Virus record (IMG/VR): IMGVR_UViG_3300021420_000086
Coordinates: 1 to 36,700 of that record
Source: a virus
Length of the DNA stretch: 36,700 nucleotides
Reading direction: 5' to 3' (one strand)
Positions 29,744 to 36,483 of this stretch are shown in pieces. Both the position numbers and the translations under genes were made by a program. The number at the start of each line of letters is the position of its first letter. Position 1 is the stretch's first letter. Under the pieces are notes generated by a model. That model worked only from the letters and a program-made list of their open reading frames with translations, was not told the origin of the DNA and searched no databases.

Positions 29744-29917
29744 ATGGCAATTGGTGCAGTAGTCGCCGCAATCGTAGTGCTCAACGCGCTACGATCGTCA
29801 CATTCCGCCGAGATTCCGCGCGAGACTGACAAGATCGATGAAAAGAAAGCCGATAGCAAATATTGCGTTCCCATCGCATTTAAGTACGAAAATGGAGGAT
29901 CTAAGTGGCTACGATGA
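29744..29917 (+). CDS. 57-residue membrane-anchored protein
   Basis: An ATG with a strong GGGGG ribosome site starts a short protein with a hydrophobic N-terminal helix (AIGAVVAAIVVLNAL) and a charged, mostly polar rest. The 3' end overlaps the next gene by 13 bases. It is the first rightward gene after the divergent promoter region. Confidence 0.6.
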   Translation: MAIGAVVAAIVVLNALRSSHSAEIPRETDKIDEKKADSKYCVPIAFKYENGGSKWLR

Positions 29918-31236
29918 CTCAACCGGCTCCCGGCACGCGTTTTCGGAAAACAATCGAATCTGAAGTCTTACCGCCGAGGGACCCCGACTCCGACGCGCAG
30001 CCATCGAAGTTTTATTCCGACTCGTGGGAAAACGTCGTCAATAAGCTGACGCAGGCGCAATGGGCCGAACATCTGGTTCGCGTGTACCGCGCCGGCGAAA
30101 AATGGGAGCAAGGTGCCGCCCCAGTCGACAACGTGTTTACCGGGCCGTTCAGTGAGGAAGATATTCGAGCGCGTTTCGGTGGGGGAAAATTCATCCTATG
30201 GATGCTGGGACCGCCGAAAAAGCATACTCTGGTTGCAAAATGGCAAGTAGAGCTCGAGGGCGCACCGATCGTGAACAGCGTACCGCGCAGCGTTGCCTCT
30301 GGATCCGACTCCGTGGCCATCGAGGCCATGCGCATGTACGCCAATCCTCAGTTCATACAGATGCAAATGGACGTGATGACCAAAGCGACTCTGGCGGCCA
30401 TTGAAGTGGTGAAAGCCCAGATGCCTCAAACGCAGGACCCGCTGGCCACGTTGCGCAACGCGAAAGAGATTCTGGGAATCGGGGTGCCCGCACCGAATCC
30501 CATGAACGATCTCATGCAAAGTTTTATGACCGCAGCGATTCAGAAACTGCTCAATCCCCCGGAATCGAACTCCCTGCAAAGCACGATCAAGCTGATCAAC
30601 GATGTCAAGGCCGCGGGGCTGCTCGGCGGCGCGCCGAAGGCGGACCTGGCCGCCACGTTCGCGAATAACCTGCCGATGCTGGTGGATCGGCTGGTGGGCG
30701 GGCTGCACGAATTCCGCCTGAACTCCGAAGCGCAGGAACGCACGGTGCGATTGCAGCGCGGCGAAATTCGCGCCAGCGATCCCAATGTGATCGATATGCC
30801 GGCAGCTTCTCCCATTGCCACGGCCGCCCCTGCGGTGAGCGGAGCGAATCCGTCTCCCTCCCCCGCGGCCACGAGCGCCGCCGTTTCTCCCGAAGTGGCG
30901 CAAGGCATCATCGTGCAATCCCATTTGCATCGGCTGGTGGCCGGGATCAACGATCCCGAATCCGACGGGCAGGACATGTACGACTACTTGCGCAACGCCT
31001 GGCCCGAAATCCTGGACGCGCTCACAAAGTTTTCAGCGGAACAGTTGCTGGGCCTGTTTAAGAATCGCGACGCGCAAATCCAATACTTCGGCGTGGACAT
31101 TCTGACGCAGGTGGCCGATAACCCGCGCCTGCCAAAGATCATCGAGGATTTTCTGCGCATCGCAAAAGAGGCCGAAGCCGCGGAGAAATCCGCCGTATCG
31201 GAAAAATCTTCCGTTGCGTCCGGCGGCGTCGTTTAA
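29905..31236 (+). CDS. Conserved hypothetical protein, possibly scaffold or replication
   Basis: The protein has 443 residues from GTG 29905 with a GGAGG ribosome site 6 bases ahead. The N-terminal block (LTQAQWAEHLVRVYRAGEKW, then FSEEDIRARFGGGKFILWML) resembles proteins seen in other phages and plasmids. A helical middle, a Pro/Ala/Ser-rich linker and a helical C-terminal domain (AGINDPESDGQDMYDYLRNA) follow. No enzymatic motif is seen. The role is unknown; candidates are scaffold, DNA-condensing or replication accessory protein. Confidence 0.68.
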   Translation: MATMTQPAPGTRFRKTIESEVLPPRDPDSDAQPSKFYSDSWENVVNKLTQAQWAEHLVRVYRAGEKWEQGAAPVDNVFTGPFSEEDIRARFGGGKFILWMLGPPKKHTLVAKWQVELEGAPIVNSVPRSVASGSDSVAIEAMRMYANPQFIQMQMDVMTKATLAAIEVVKAQMPQTQDPLATLRNAKEILGIGVPAPNPMNDLMQSFMTAAIQKLLNPPESNSLQSTIKLINDVKAAGLLGGAPKADLAATFANNLPMLVDRLVGGLHEFRLNSEAQERTVRLQRGEIRASDPNVIDMPAASPIATAAPAVSGANPSPSPAATSAAVSPEVAQGIIVQSHLHRLVAGINDPESDGQDMYDYLRNAWPEILDALTKFSAEQLLGLFKNRDAQIQYFGVDILTQVADNPRLPKIIEDFLRIAKEAEAAEKSAVSEKSSVASGGVV

Positions 31237-31252
31237 TTGGAGGAGAAAGAAC

Positions 31253-31696
31253 ATGGCCACACGATGCATTGAGAAAGGCTGCGCGTACTACGCCGTCGAC
31301 GGCGAGACGAAATGTTTGCAGCACCACACCCGTATGGTTCCGAAAGCCGCGAGCGTGGAAACCGATGGGTACGCCTTCGTTTCGATGTCCGAAGTCCCCA
31401 CAAACGCCCGCTACAACGAAGCCGCCGGAAAACTATTTGCCGCGGTCAAGGCGTCGCAGCCGGGGCACGCGCTGAAAGTGAGCATGGCGAAATTCAAGAA
31501 AGTCACGCTCGTGACGGCGCAGCGATACGCGCTCGCCGGCGGGCTGCGGATCGGCGTGCGCATCGTGGGCGAAAGTGGCTACCTGTGGAAATTGAGCGAG
31601 ACGGAATTAAAGGCCGTCCAACAGAAGGCCGAGCGCATGAAGGTCGCGAGGGCATCGCGCGGAAAAACTTCCAAGTTGAAAAAAATGTCCGCGTGA
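31253..31696 (+). CDS. Zinc-knuckle protein with basic C-terminus
   Basis: A 147-residue protein with a very good ribosome site (GGAGGA) before the ATG. Residues 5-25 (CIEKGCAYYAVDGETKCLQH, H) carry Cys-x4-Cys-x10-Cys-x2-His, a small zinc finger. The rest is basic and ends in GKTSKLKKMSA. It suggests a DNA- or RNA-binding protein. It is followed by a strong terminator. Confidence 0.7.
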   Translation: MATRCIEKGCAYYAVDGETKCLQHHTRMVPKAASVETDGYAFVSMSEVPTNARYNEAAGKLFAAVKASQPGHALKVSMAKFKKVTLVTAQRYALAGGLRIGVRIVGESGYLWKLSETELKAVQQKAERMKVARASRGKTSKLKKMSA

Positions 31697-31788
31697 GATA
31701 GGATTCGCCGTGCCAGACTCCACACGGGGAATGGTGCACGGATAGGCCAAACAGCTAGTGAGGGGAAAGCAACGCCTCTTTGTTGTCC

Positions 31789-31836
31789 CGGCCCGCGCCG
31801 TAGGTGGTTCGACCATCGCGCGGGCCGTTTGTTTTT
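31789..31836 (+). terminator. Strong rho-independent terminator
   Basis: CGGCCCGCGC (31789-31798) pairs perfectly with GCGCGGGCCG (31818-31827) and is followed by TTTGTTTTT. A second short hairpin follows, CAGCGCC-GGCAA-GGCGCTG (31837-31855). Together they end transcription of the 29744-31696 set. GGTTCGACC in the loop is not part of a tRNA. Confidence 0.8.
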
Positions 31837-31855
31837 CAGCGCCGGCAAGGCGCTG

Positions 31856-32069
31856 CCAGAATAAAGTCCGCCGTTGATTTTTCTTCGCTTTTCCACTTCC
31901 GCACATCTTTTCCACAAACTCTTTGGACACATCCGCCGATTCTCCCTTGACTCCGTACTGTGAGTACCGTAGTTTCATCCCCGTTCCGCAGCACGCGCCC
32001 TCACCGGGCGCAAAATGCACCGGAGCAGGAACGCCCGAGCGTCACCGCGCCGAGGCTTTCTAGAGGGGG
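31856..32069. other. Non-coding stretch, no clear gene
   Basis: About 210 bases between the terminator and the next element. A minus-strand frame through it (to 32020) is Arg/Thr/Ser-rich and Cys-rich and overlaps the terminator; it does not look like an expressed protein. No promoter stands out. Confidence 0.4.
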
Positions 32070-32124
32070 ATCGGGGCGCTCTACCTTGCCAGGTTCCAGA
32101 GCGCCCCGATTTCAGACCTGGCAA
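32070..32124 (+). promoter_or_regulatory. Switch-like double inverted repeat before the methyltransferase
   Basis: ATCGGGGCGCTCT (32070-32082) pairs perfectly with AGAGCGCCCCGAT (32098-32110). TTGCCAGGT in its loop (32086-32094) is perfectly complementary to ACCTGGCAA (32116-32124), which ends 2 bases before the ATG. The two pairings share space, so they may be alternatives or form a pseudoknot. The second would hide the start codon. No ordinary ribosome site is present. Confidence 0.6.
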
Positions 32125-32126
32125 AC

Positions 32127-33041
32127 ATGGAAAAATTAGGCCAATTTTCTTCCGGCAGTGAACTTCCCGTTTGCGACGATTTGTATTGCGGCCTCGGCGG
32201 CTGGGCCGATGGTTTTCTTTCCGAAGGTTTTCGCGTTCGCGGCTACGACATTGAAAAGCACGACTACGGCACGGGCACCTATCCCGGCGAGCTTTTCATC
32301 TGCGACGTGCGCAGCATCCACGGCTCGCAGTTGAAAGATGCCGCCGTGATTGTGGCTTCGCCGCCGTGCCAGGAGCCGAGCTACCGCGCGATGCCGTGGA
32401 AACGCGCCAAGGCGCTGAATGCGATAGGCCCTCCGCACAACTTCATCGAACTGTTCAACGCCTGCTTCCGCATCCAGCGCGAAGCGAGCGAAGCGGCGGG
32501 GCGATACATTCCGCTCATCGTGGAAAACGTTGGGGGCGCGCAGCGATGGGTCGGTCGCGCGCGCTGGCATTTCGGCTCGTATTATCTCTGGGGCGACGTG
32601 CCCGCGCTCATGCCGCTGACGCTACGCTGCCGCAAATCGCAGCACGTACCGCTCGTTGAAACGCCTCCGGGTACGGGCGCGACTTCATGGTTCTTCGGAA
32701 ACTCGAAACACGAAGGACGATTCTACGGAACGAAAAGCGAGGGGCAGGATTGGAGCCGTCACGCCGAGACGGGCCAGACTTCTCCGCACTGGCGATTGGA
32801 AGCGACTAAGGGCATGCCACACGCGCCGAAAGGGCACTGGACGAATCCGGCTGAGAATGAAGGTGTAAAAGGCTTCAGGCCGAACGGCGAGCCACTGGGG
32901 AAAAACACTCTTGGCAAGCACGGCAGTAAAAGTAAAGCGCGCAAGGCCGCGTCCGCCGAGATCGCCAAGATACCCTTCCCTCTCGCGCAATGGATCGCTC
33001 GCTGCTACAAACCCCAATCCAGATTGACGGCGGTTTCCTGA
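32127..33041 (+). CDS. C5-cytosine DNA methyltransferase
   Basis: A 304-residue enzyme. Residues 18-25 are DLYCGLGG (motif I), 79-82 PPCQ (motif IV with catalytic Cys81) and 133-135 ENV (motif VI). The usual motif VIII and the target-recognition region are not obvious and the C-terminal half is basic and Gly/Lys-rich. It adds a methyl group to cytosine C5, probably to protect phage DNA or to mimic host modification. The leader holds a switch-like structure. The stop overlaps the next start. Confidence 0.85.
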   Translation: MEKLGQFSSGSELPVCDDLYCGLGGWADGFLSEGFRVRGYDIEKHDYGTGTYPGELFICDVRSIHGSQLKDAAVIVASPPCQEPSYRAMPWKRAKALNAIGPPHNFIELFNACFRIQREASEAAGRYIPLIVENVGGAQRWVGRARWHFGSYYLWGDVPALMPLTLRCRKSQHVPLVETPPGTGATSWFFGNSKHEGRFYGTKSEGQDWSRHAETGQTSPHWRLEATKGMPHAPKGHWTNPAENEGVKGFRPNGEPLGKNTLGKHGSKSKARKAASAEIAKIPFPLAQWIARCYKPQSRLTAVS

Positions 33042-34531
33042 TGGCCCGCACGTCCGCATCCGCCGCGCAAACCGCTCCCGAACTCCCCAACAACATCGAG
33101 GCCGAGCGCGCCATTCTGGGCGGAATCATGGTGGCGTCGTCCCTCAATCCGCACGATGCGGTGGCCGCGCTCGATTCTGTGGCCGATAAGCTGATCCCCG
33201 ATTTTTTCTACCACGTGAACCACAAAAAGATTTACGACGCCATCCTGGCCTTGCACGAAGATGAAAAGCCGATGGACGATATCCACGTGATCGATTGGCT
33301 TTCTAATGCCAAGACGCTGGAGCTCGCCGGCGGCCCCGCCTACATTGCCGCGCTGATGGACGGCCGCCCGTCGATCGCCAATCTGGGCCACTACGCGGAC
33401 ATCGTGCAGGGCAAGGCGCGGCTGCGGAAGCTGATCAAGGAAACGGATTTCATCCAGAAGCGCGCATTCGATGGCTCGTGGGATATTGAGAATCTGGAAG
33501 AGGAACTGAAAAACTCGATCGAGTCTAACGCCATCGTGCCCACAAACGGCAACGGAAACGGCAACGGGCATCTGGGCAGCTCGCTGCTCGATTTCCTGAA
33601 AATGGAATTCCCCCCGCAGGAGCATTTGATCGAAGGGCTGATCCCCCGCCGGGCTTCGGTGATGATCGTGGCCCTGCCGCACCGGATGAAAAGTTTTTTC
33701 ACCACGGGGCTGGCCCTGGCCGCCACGGTGGCCAGCGACAAAGCGATGGGCAAGCTGGAAGTGAAGCGCCCGATCAAGACCATGCTGGTGCAGGTAGAGG
33801 ATCCCGAAGAGGTAGTGCAGAAACGCATCCGGGATTTTATCACCACCACGCAGTTTATGAATTGCGATCCCGCCAACGTCTGGGTGGTGAAGCGCAAAGA
33901 TTTTACGGGCTTCACGCCGCAGTGGTGCAAAAAGCTGGTGAAGCAAGCCCTCGAATTTAAGGCCGATATGATCGTCCTGGACGTGCTGCGCCGGATATTC
34001 GAGGGCCACGGCGACCTGAACAGCCCCACCGACACGTCAAAGTTTTTAGAGACGATCGACGCCATGCGGGACGTTACCGGCGCCGCGATCGTGCTGGTGC
34101 ACCACGAAAACAAGAAAGACGCGGACCTGATGAACGCCGCCGCCGGCAGCTACAATTTCCCCGGTTGGGCCAACGTGATGATCCAGTTCAAGAGGAAAAC
34201 TATGACCGGCAACGTCAGCCACGTGGAAATCGAAGTGGATAATAAACTAGGCGCGAGCGCCGAGCCGATGCGCATGGTGCTCGATCTGGCGTCGCCCTAC
34301 CCTGTGGTTCTGCAATCGCTCGAGGACGGCGAAGGGTTGGCCGACGCCCTGCACCAGATGGACACCGAGTGGACCATTCGCACATTGATCGAAGTGATGG
34401 GAATCTCCCGCACGAGCGCCCAGCGTCGGATCAAGGAATGGGAAAAGCAGGGCTTGATCCACAAAGTGTCTGGCGGTAAAAAAGGCCGCGGCGGCCTGGC
34501 CATCTACTCCGGTTCATCCTTCGCAGAGTAA
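33041..34531 (+). CDS. DnaB-like replicative helicase
   Basis: A 496-residue protein starting at ATG 33041. The N-terminal DnaB domain reads PELPNNIEAERAILGGIMVA. From about residue 203 is a RecA-like core of the AAA_25/RepA kind. The Walker A position reads ALPHRMKSFF: Lys and Ser are kept but both Gly are replaced. Walker B is MIVLDVLRRI, followed by VLVHHENKK. A C-terminal winged helix (GISRTSAQRRIKEWEKQGLI) is present. It would unwind DNA at the fork and recruit primase. It is next to the putative origin. Confidence 0.85.
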   Translation: MARTSASAAQTAPELPNNIEAERAILGGIMVASSLNPHDAVAALDSVADKLIPDFFYHVNHKKIYDAILALHEDEKPMDDIHVIDWLSNAKTLELAGGPAYIAALMDGRPSIANLGHYADIVQGKARLRKLIKETDFIQKRAFDGSWDIENLEEELKNSIESNAIVPTNGNGNGNGHLGSSLLDFLKMEFPPQEHLIEGLIPRRASVMIVALPHRMKSFFTTGLALAATVASDKAMGKLEVKRPIKTMLVQVEDPEEVVQKRIRDFITTTQFMNCDPANVWVVKRKDFTGFTPQWCKKLVKQALEFKADMIVLDVLRRIFEGHGDLNSPTDTSKFLETIDAMRDVTGAAIVLVHHENKKDADLMNAAAGSYNFPGWANVMIQFKRKTMTGNVSHVEIEVDNKLGASAEPMRMVLDLASPYPVVLQSLEDGEGLADALHQMDTEWTIRTLIEVMGISRTSAQRRIKEWEKQGLIHKVSGGKKGRGGLAIYSGSSFAE

Positions 34532-34550
34532 TCCACCTTCCCATCGTTCC

Positions 34551-34727
34551 AAATGCCCGGTAGCAAACAAACGGCGAAGTGTGCGGAAAACCCTCACGCG
34601 CGCGCGTAGCGGGTGGGAGAGGTGGGCATTTAGCCCTTAACGCCAATGTACACAATCACTTCGGAATGCCCAAGGGCGTTGGGCATTTGGGCTTTTTGGG
34701 CATTTGTGGGCATTTGAGTGGGCATTT
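34551..34727. repeat. Iteron cluster, possible origin
   Basis: TGGGCATTT occurs at 34623, 34680, 34697, 34707 and 34719, with inverted copies at 34551 (AAATGCCC) and 34665. The inverted copy at 34665 and the direct copy at 34679 form a 9-base palindrome, AATGCCCAA-gggcg-TTGGGCATT. An AT-rich stretch and a promoter follow. It directly follows the helicase gene, as replication origins often do. Confidence 0.55.
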
Positions 34728-34919
34728 GGGATGTGTGTGATTCTGTGTGTCTTAGCGTTTTTTTGGGGCTTATTGCCCGCGTTTCTCTCCCTCACCCCCC
34801 CCTGCGAATGACAATGCAAAAACTACACGATAAAAACAGTGTGGCTGTGGAGAGCGCAGTTCACTTACTTTCTCTTTCTTTCTTTCTACGTAACCCCGTC
34901 AAAATTCGGCACTTATAAA
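34728..34919. other. AT- and pyrimidine-rich non-coding region
   Basis: The region has GTGTGTGATTCTGTGTGTC, a seven-T run, CCCCCCC, and TTTCTCTTTCTTTCTTTC. It has no good coding frame. It could be the melting (unwinding) part of an origin. Confidence 0.4.
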
Positions 34920-34937
34920 ATAACTGAAAATAGTTAT
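34920..34937. promoter_or_regulatory. Operator-like inverted repeat at early promoter
   Basis: ATAACT (34920-34925) and AGTTAT (34932-34937) form a 6-base inverted repeat with 6-base spacing. It ends on the first base of the -35 box. It is a natural site for the ribbon-helix-helix protein encoded just downstream. Confidence 0.5.
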
Positions 34938-34965
34938 TGACAATTCTTATTTTATCGCGTATTCT
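34937..34965 (+). promoter_or_regulatory. Strong sigma70-type early promoter
   Basis: TTGACA (34937-34942), 17-base spacer, TATTCT (34960-34965). The -35 is perfect, the spacing ideal and the -10 has four of six consensus bases. It would start the whole early operon from 35019 through the junction to 7267. Confidence 0.75.
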
Positions 34966-34992
34966 GTCCCTGCCTGGCAAGAGAGCGAGAAA

Positions 34993-35008
34993 GCCCCGGT
35001 AAGGGGCG
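34993..35008 (+). repeat. Conserved hairpin element, copy 4
   Basis: Only the inner part is kept: GCCCC-GGTAA-GGGGC-G. The outer stem is lost. AAGGGG in it may be the ribosome site for the ATG at 35019, 12 bases further on, placing the hairpin in the leader of the first early gene. Confidence 0.65.
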
Positions 35009-35018
35009 GTAAAAACAG

Positions 35019-35273
35019 ATGGCGAAGAAAGAGCAAACACCAAGAAAGACTCCGAGCGGCGAATGGGTTTACGTGACGATATCGGCCAAGCCGGAAGAGC
35101 GGGAAGCGTACCGGCAGATTGCCGCGCTCGATTCGCGATCGGTTTCGTGGTGGATCCGGGACGTGCTCAACAAAGAAGTGGCCAGGCGGAAAGCGAGCTC
35201 GAACAATGAAACTCAACTTGAGGGCGCGAATTCAACTGTGGGCCTGGAAACAGTTTCTCCGGATCGGGCATGA
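35019..35273 (+). CDS. Ribbon-helix-helix DNA-binding protein
   Basis: The protein has 84 residues. After a basic, Pro-rich N-terminal arm, a beta strand (WVYVTISAK) and two helices (PEEREAYRQIAALDS; SVSWWIRDVLNKEVARRK) match the Arc/CopG-type ribbon-helix-helix. These bind DNA as dimers. It is the first gene after the early promoter and an inverted repeat, so autoregulation of the early operon is likely but not shown. Confidence 0.72.
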   Translation: MAKKEQTPRKTPSGEWVYVTISAKPEEREAYRQIAALDSRSVSWWIRDVLNKEVARRKASSNNETQLEGANSTVGLETVSPDRA

Positions 35274-35748
35274 CCTAGTTTGGAAGGCGGACGAGTGGTT
35301 TCAGCGGCAGGAAAAGGCTTTAGTCAACAGTCGAGAGTCAAGAGTAGAGAGCCAAAACTCTAAACCCTCAACTGTCAACTCTCAACTTGTTAGGGGGACG
35401 AATGAAAGCGACGATCGAGAGCACCACACAAACACTGGTTTTGAACGGGCTGAATCTGCGCGTCTGGGAAGGCACCACGGAGAAGGGGATTCGCTTCGTG
35501 GCGCTGGTGAACCGGCTGCAGAGCGCGGAAGAGGGACAGGAACATTTGTTGATTGGCGAGACGAGCGCGAAGCCGCCGAAGGCTCCGGAAGCGTCGACGG
35601 CGGGCGCGCTCGAGCGGCTGGGAATCGTGACGGGCGTCCCCGCCGGGTACGGCGACAAGCCAGCGCCGCCGACTTCGACCACCGCATAACGGCGAAGAGA
35701 TCGGCGTTTGCCGGGATGGTTTTGGCGCGGGCGCAGGTTTCCGAATGA
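35206..35748 (+). CDS. Overlapping ORF, only its start looks genuine
   Basis: An ATG inside the previous gene opens a frame whose first 38 residues (KLNLRARIQLWAWKQFLRIG, then HDLVWKADEWFQR) look real. It then crosses the heptamer tract and runs in another frame under the gene at 35402, ending in ATGA with 35745. The later part looks like shadow. Probably a short gene that lost its stop to the repeat. Confidence 0.35.
   Translation: MKLNLRARIQLWAWKQFLRIGHDLVWKADEWFQRQEKALVNSRESRVESQNSKPSTVNSQLVRGTNESDDREHHTNTGFERAESARLGRHHGEGDSLRGAGEPAAERGRGTGTFVDWRDEREAAEGSGSVDGGRARAAGNRDGRPRRVRRQASAADFDHRITAKRSAFAGMVLARAQVSE
35323..35385. repeat. Degenerate 7-bp tandem repeats, tract E
   Basis: Nine heptamers: GTCAACA, GTCGAGA, GTCAAGA, GTAGAGA, GCCAAAA, CTCTAAA, CCCTCAA, CTGTCAA, CTCTCAA. 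The two halves are roughly inverted as in tract C. It lies before the gene at 35402. Confidence 0.7.
35402..35689 (+). CDS. Small hypothetical protein
   Basis: A 95-residue protein from ATG 35402 with AGGGGG just upstream. The first half (TTQTLVLNGLNLRVWEGTTE) is beta-rich; the second is Ala/Pro-rich and disordered. No family recognised. It belongs to the early operon. Confidence 0.6.
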   Translation: MKATIESTTQTLVLNGLNLRVWEGTTEKGIRFVALVNRLQSAEEGQEHLLIGETSAKPPKAPEASTAGALERLGIVTGVPAGYGDKPAPPTSTTA

Positions 35749-36014
35749 TTACCGGGTTGATCGTGTTCTGTCTTTGGATCGCGCTGATGGTTTTAATTCT
35801 CGCGGTTCGTGTGGATCGATTACGGAAGTGGAAAAAACGGATTGAAGGCGCAACATCGGGCGAGTGGGCATCGGAAGAACAATTTCAGGAATTTAAGAAC
35901 TATTTTTTCGATGTCCGGTGGGACTTTGAAAGACGGATCGGAAATCTTGAAAACAAACGGCCCCCAACGCGCCGTAGATTGATGATACCGAGTAAGTGGA
36001 AACCGTGGGTATGA
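35745..36014 (+). CDS. Small membrane-anchored protein
   Basis: An 89-residue protein with an N-terminal helix (ITGLIVFCLWIALMVLILAV), a charged coiled-coil-like middle (RLRKWKKRIEGA, FKNYFFDVRWDFERRIGNLE) and a basic tail. It is the full-length version of the fragment at 1-70. N-terminus out or in cannot be decided. Confidence 0.7.
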   Translation: MITGLIVFCLWIALMVLILAVRVDRLRKWKKRIEGATSGEWASEEQFQEFKNYFFDVRWDFERRIGNLENKRPPTRRRLMIPSKWKPWV

Positions 36015-36015
36015 A

Positions 36016-36240
36016 ATGGATCACGAAGGGCGCCAAATTCTGTACCGCGTGGGGCTGTGGTGCTCCCGCGAATGGGGCAACGCCCTGGCGCGGCAGATGC
36101 CACAAAACCCGATGCCGCCCGATCAGGCAGCACCGTTTGAAATCTTCGCCTGGCACGATGCGCTGGAAGTGATCGACGATCTGCGCAGCGGCCGGCCAGT
36201 AAAGGAAAAGTTCCGATGCGAATTTTCAAGTACAAAATGA
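36016..36240 (+). CDS. Small hypothetical protein (intact allele)
   Basis: A 74-residue protein, intact here and broken at 72-181. It has a Trp/Arg-rich start (RQILYRVGLWCSREWGNALA) and an acidic helical middle (AWHDALEVIDDLRSG). The 3' end overlaps the next gene. Loss at the other end shows it is dispensable in at least one strain. Confidence 0.65.
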   Translation: MDHEGRQILYRVGLWCSREWGNALARQMPQNPMPPDQAAPFEIFAWHDALEVIDDLRSGRPVKEKFRCEFSSTK

Positions 36241-36473
36241 CGGGTAACGAAGTGTCGATCAAAATGCCACTCGGCGCCCGATTCCTTTCCGTGCAGTGCC
36301 AGTTCGATGAAATCTGTTTGTGGATGCAAGTTCCAGACGGGGCAAAAATCGAAGTGGAGCGCAGGTTCGTCGCGATTGGCACCGGGCATCAGTTTGACGA
36401 ACGAGGATTGCAATACCTTGGGACGGTTCAGCAAGCGGAAGGCCGATTGATCTGGCACATCTTTGAAAAGTGA
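36216..36473 (+). CDS. Small conserved phage protein (DUF7352-like)
   Basis: An 85-residue beta-rich protein (RIFKYKMTGNEVSIKMPLGA, RFLSVQCQFDEICLWMQV, ending GRLIWHIFEK). The pattern MxIxKY...MP.GA..LSVQ.Q....CLW....GTGH...YIGTVQ...W.HF fits a widely seen small phage protein family of unknown function that I associate with DUF7352. It is absent from the first haplotype, where a hairpin stands in its place. Confidence 0.68.
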   Translation: MRIFKYKMTGNEVSIKMPLGARFLSVQCQFDEICLWMQVPDGAKIEVERRFVAIGTGHQFDERGLQYLGTVQQAEGRLIWHIFEK

Positions 36474-36483
36474 GCCGAAAAAA

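Noticed and set aside
31801-31827. GGTTCGACC, similar to a tRNA T-loop
   Set aside because: It is in the loop of the terminator, and no acceptor or anticodon arm can be folded around it.
31607-32020. Minus-strand ORF of 137 residues
   Set aside because: It overlaps the terminator and the end of a real gene on the other strand, is low in natural-looking segments and has no ribosome site or coupling.
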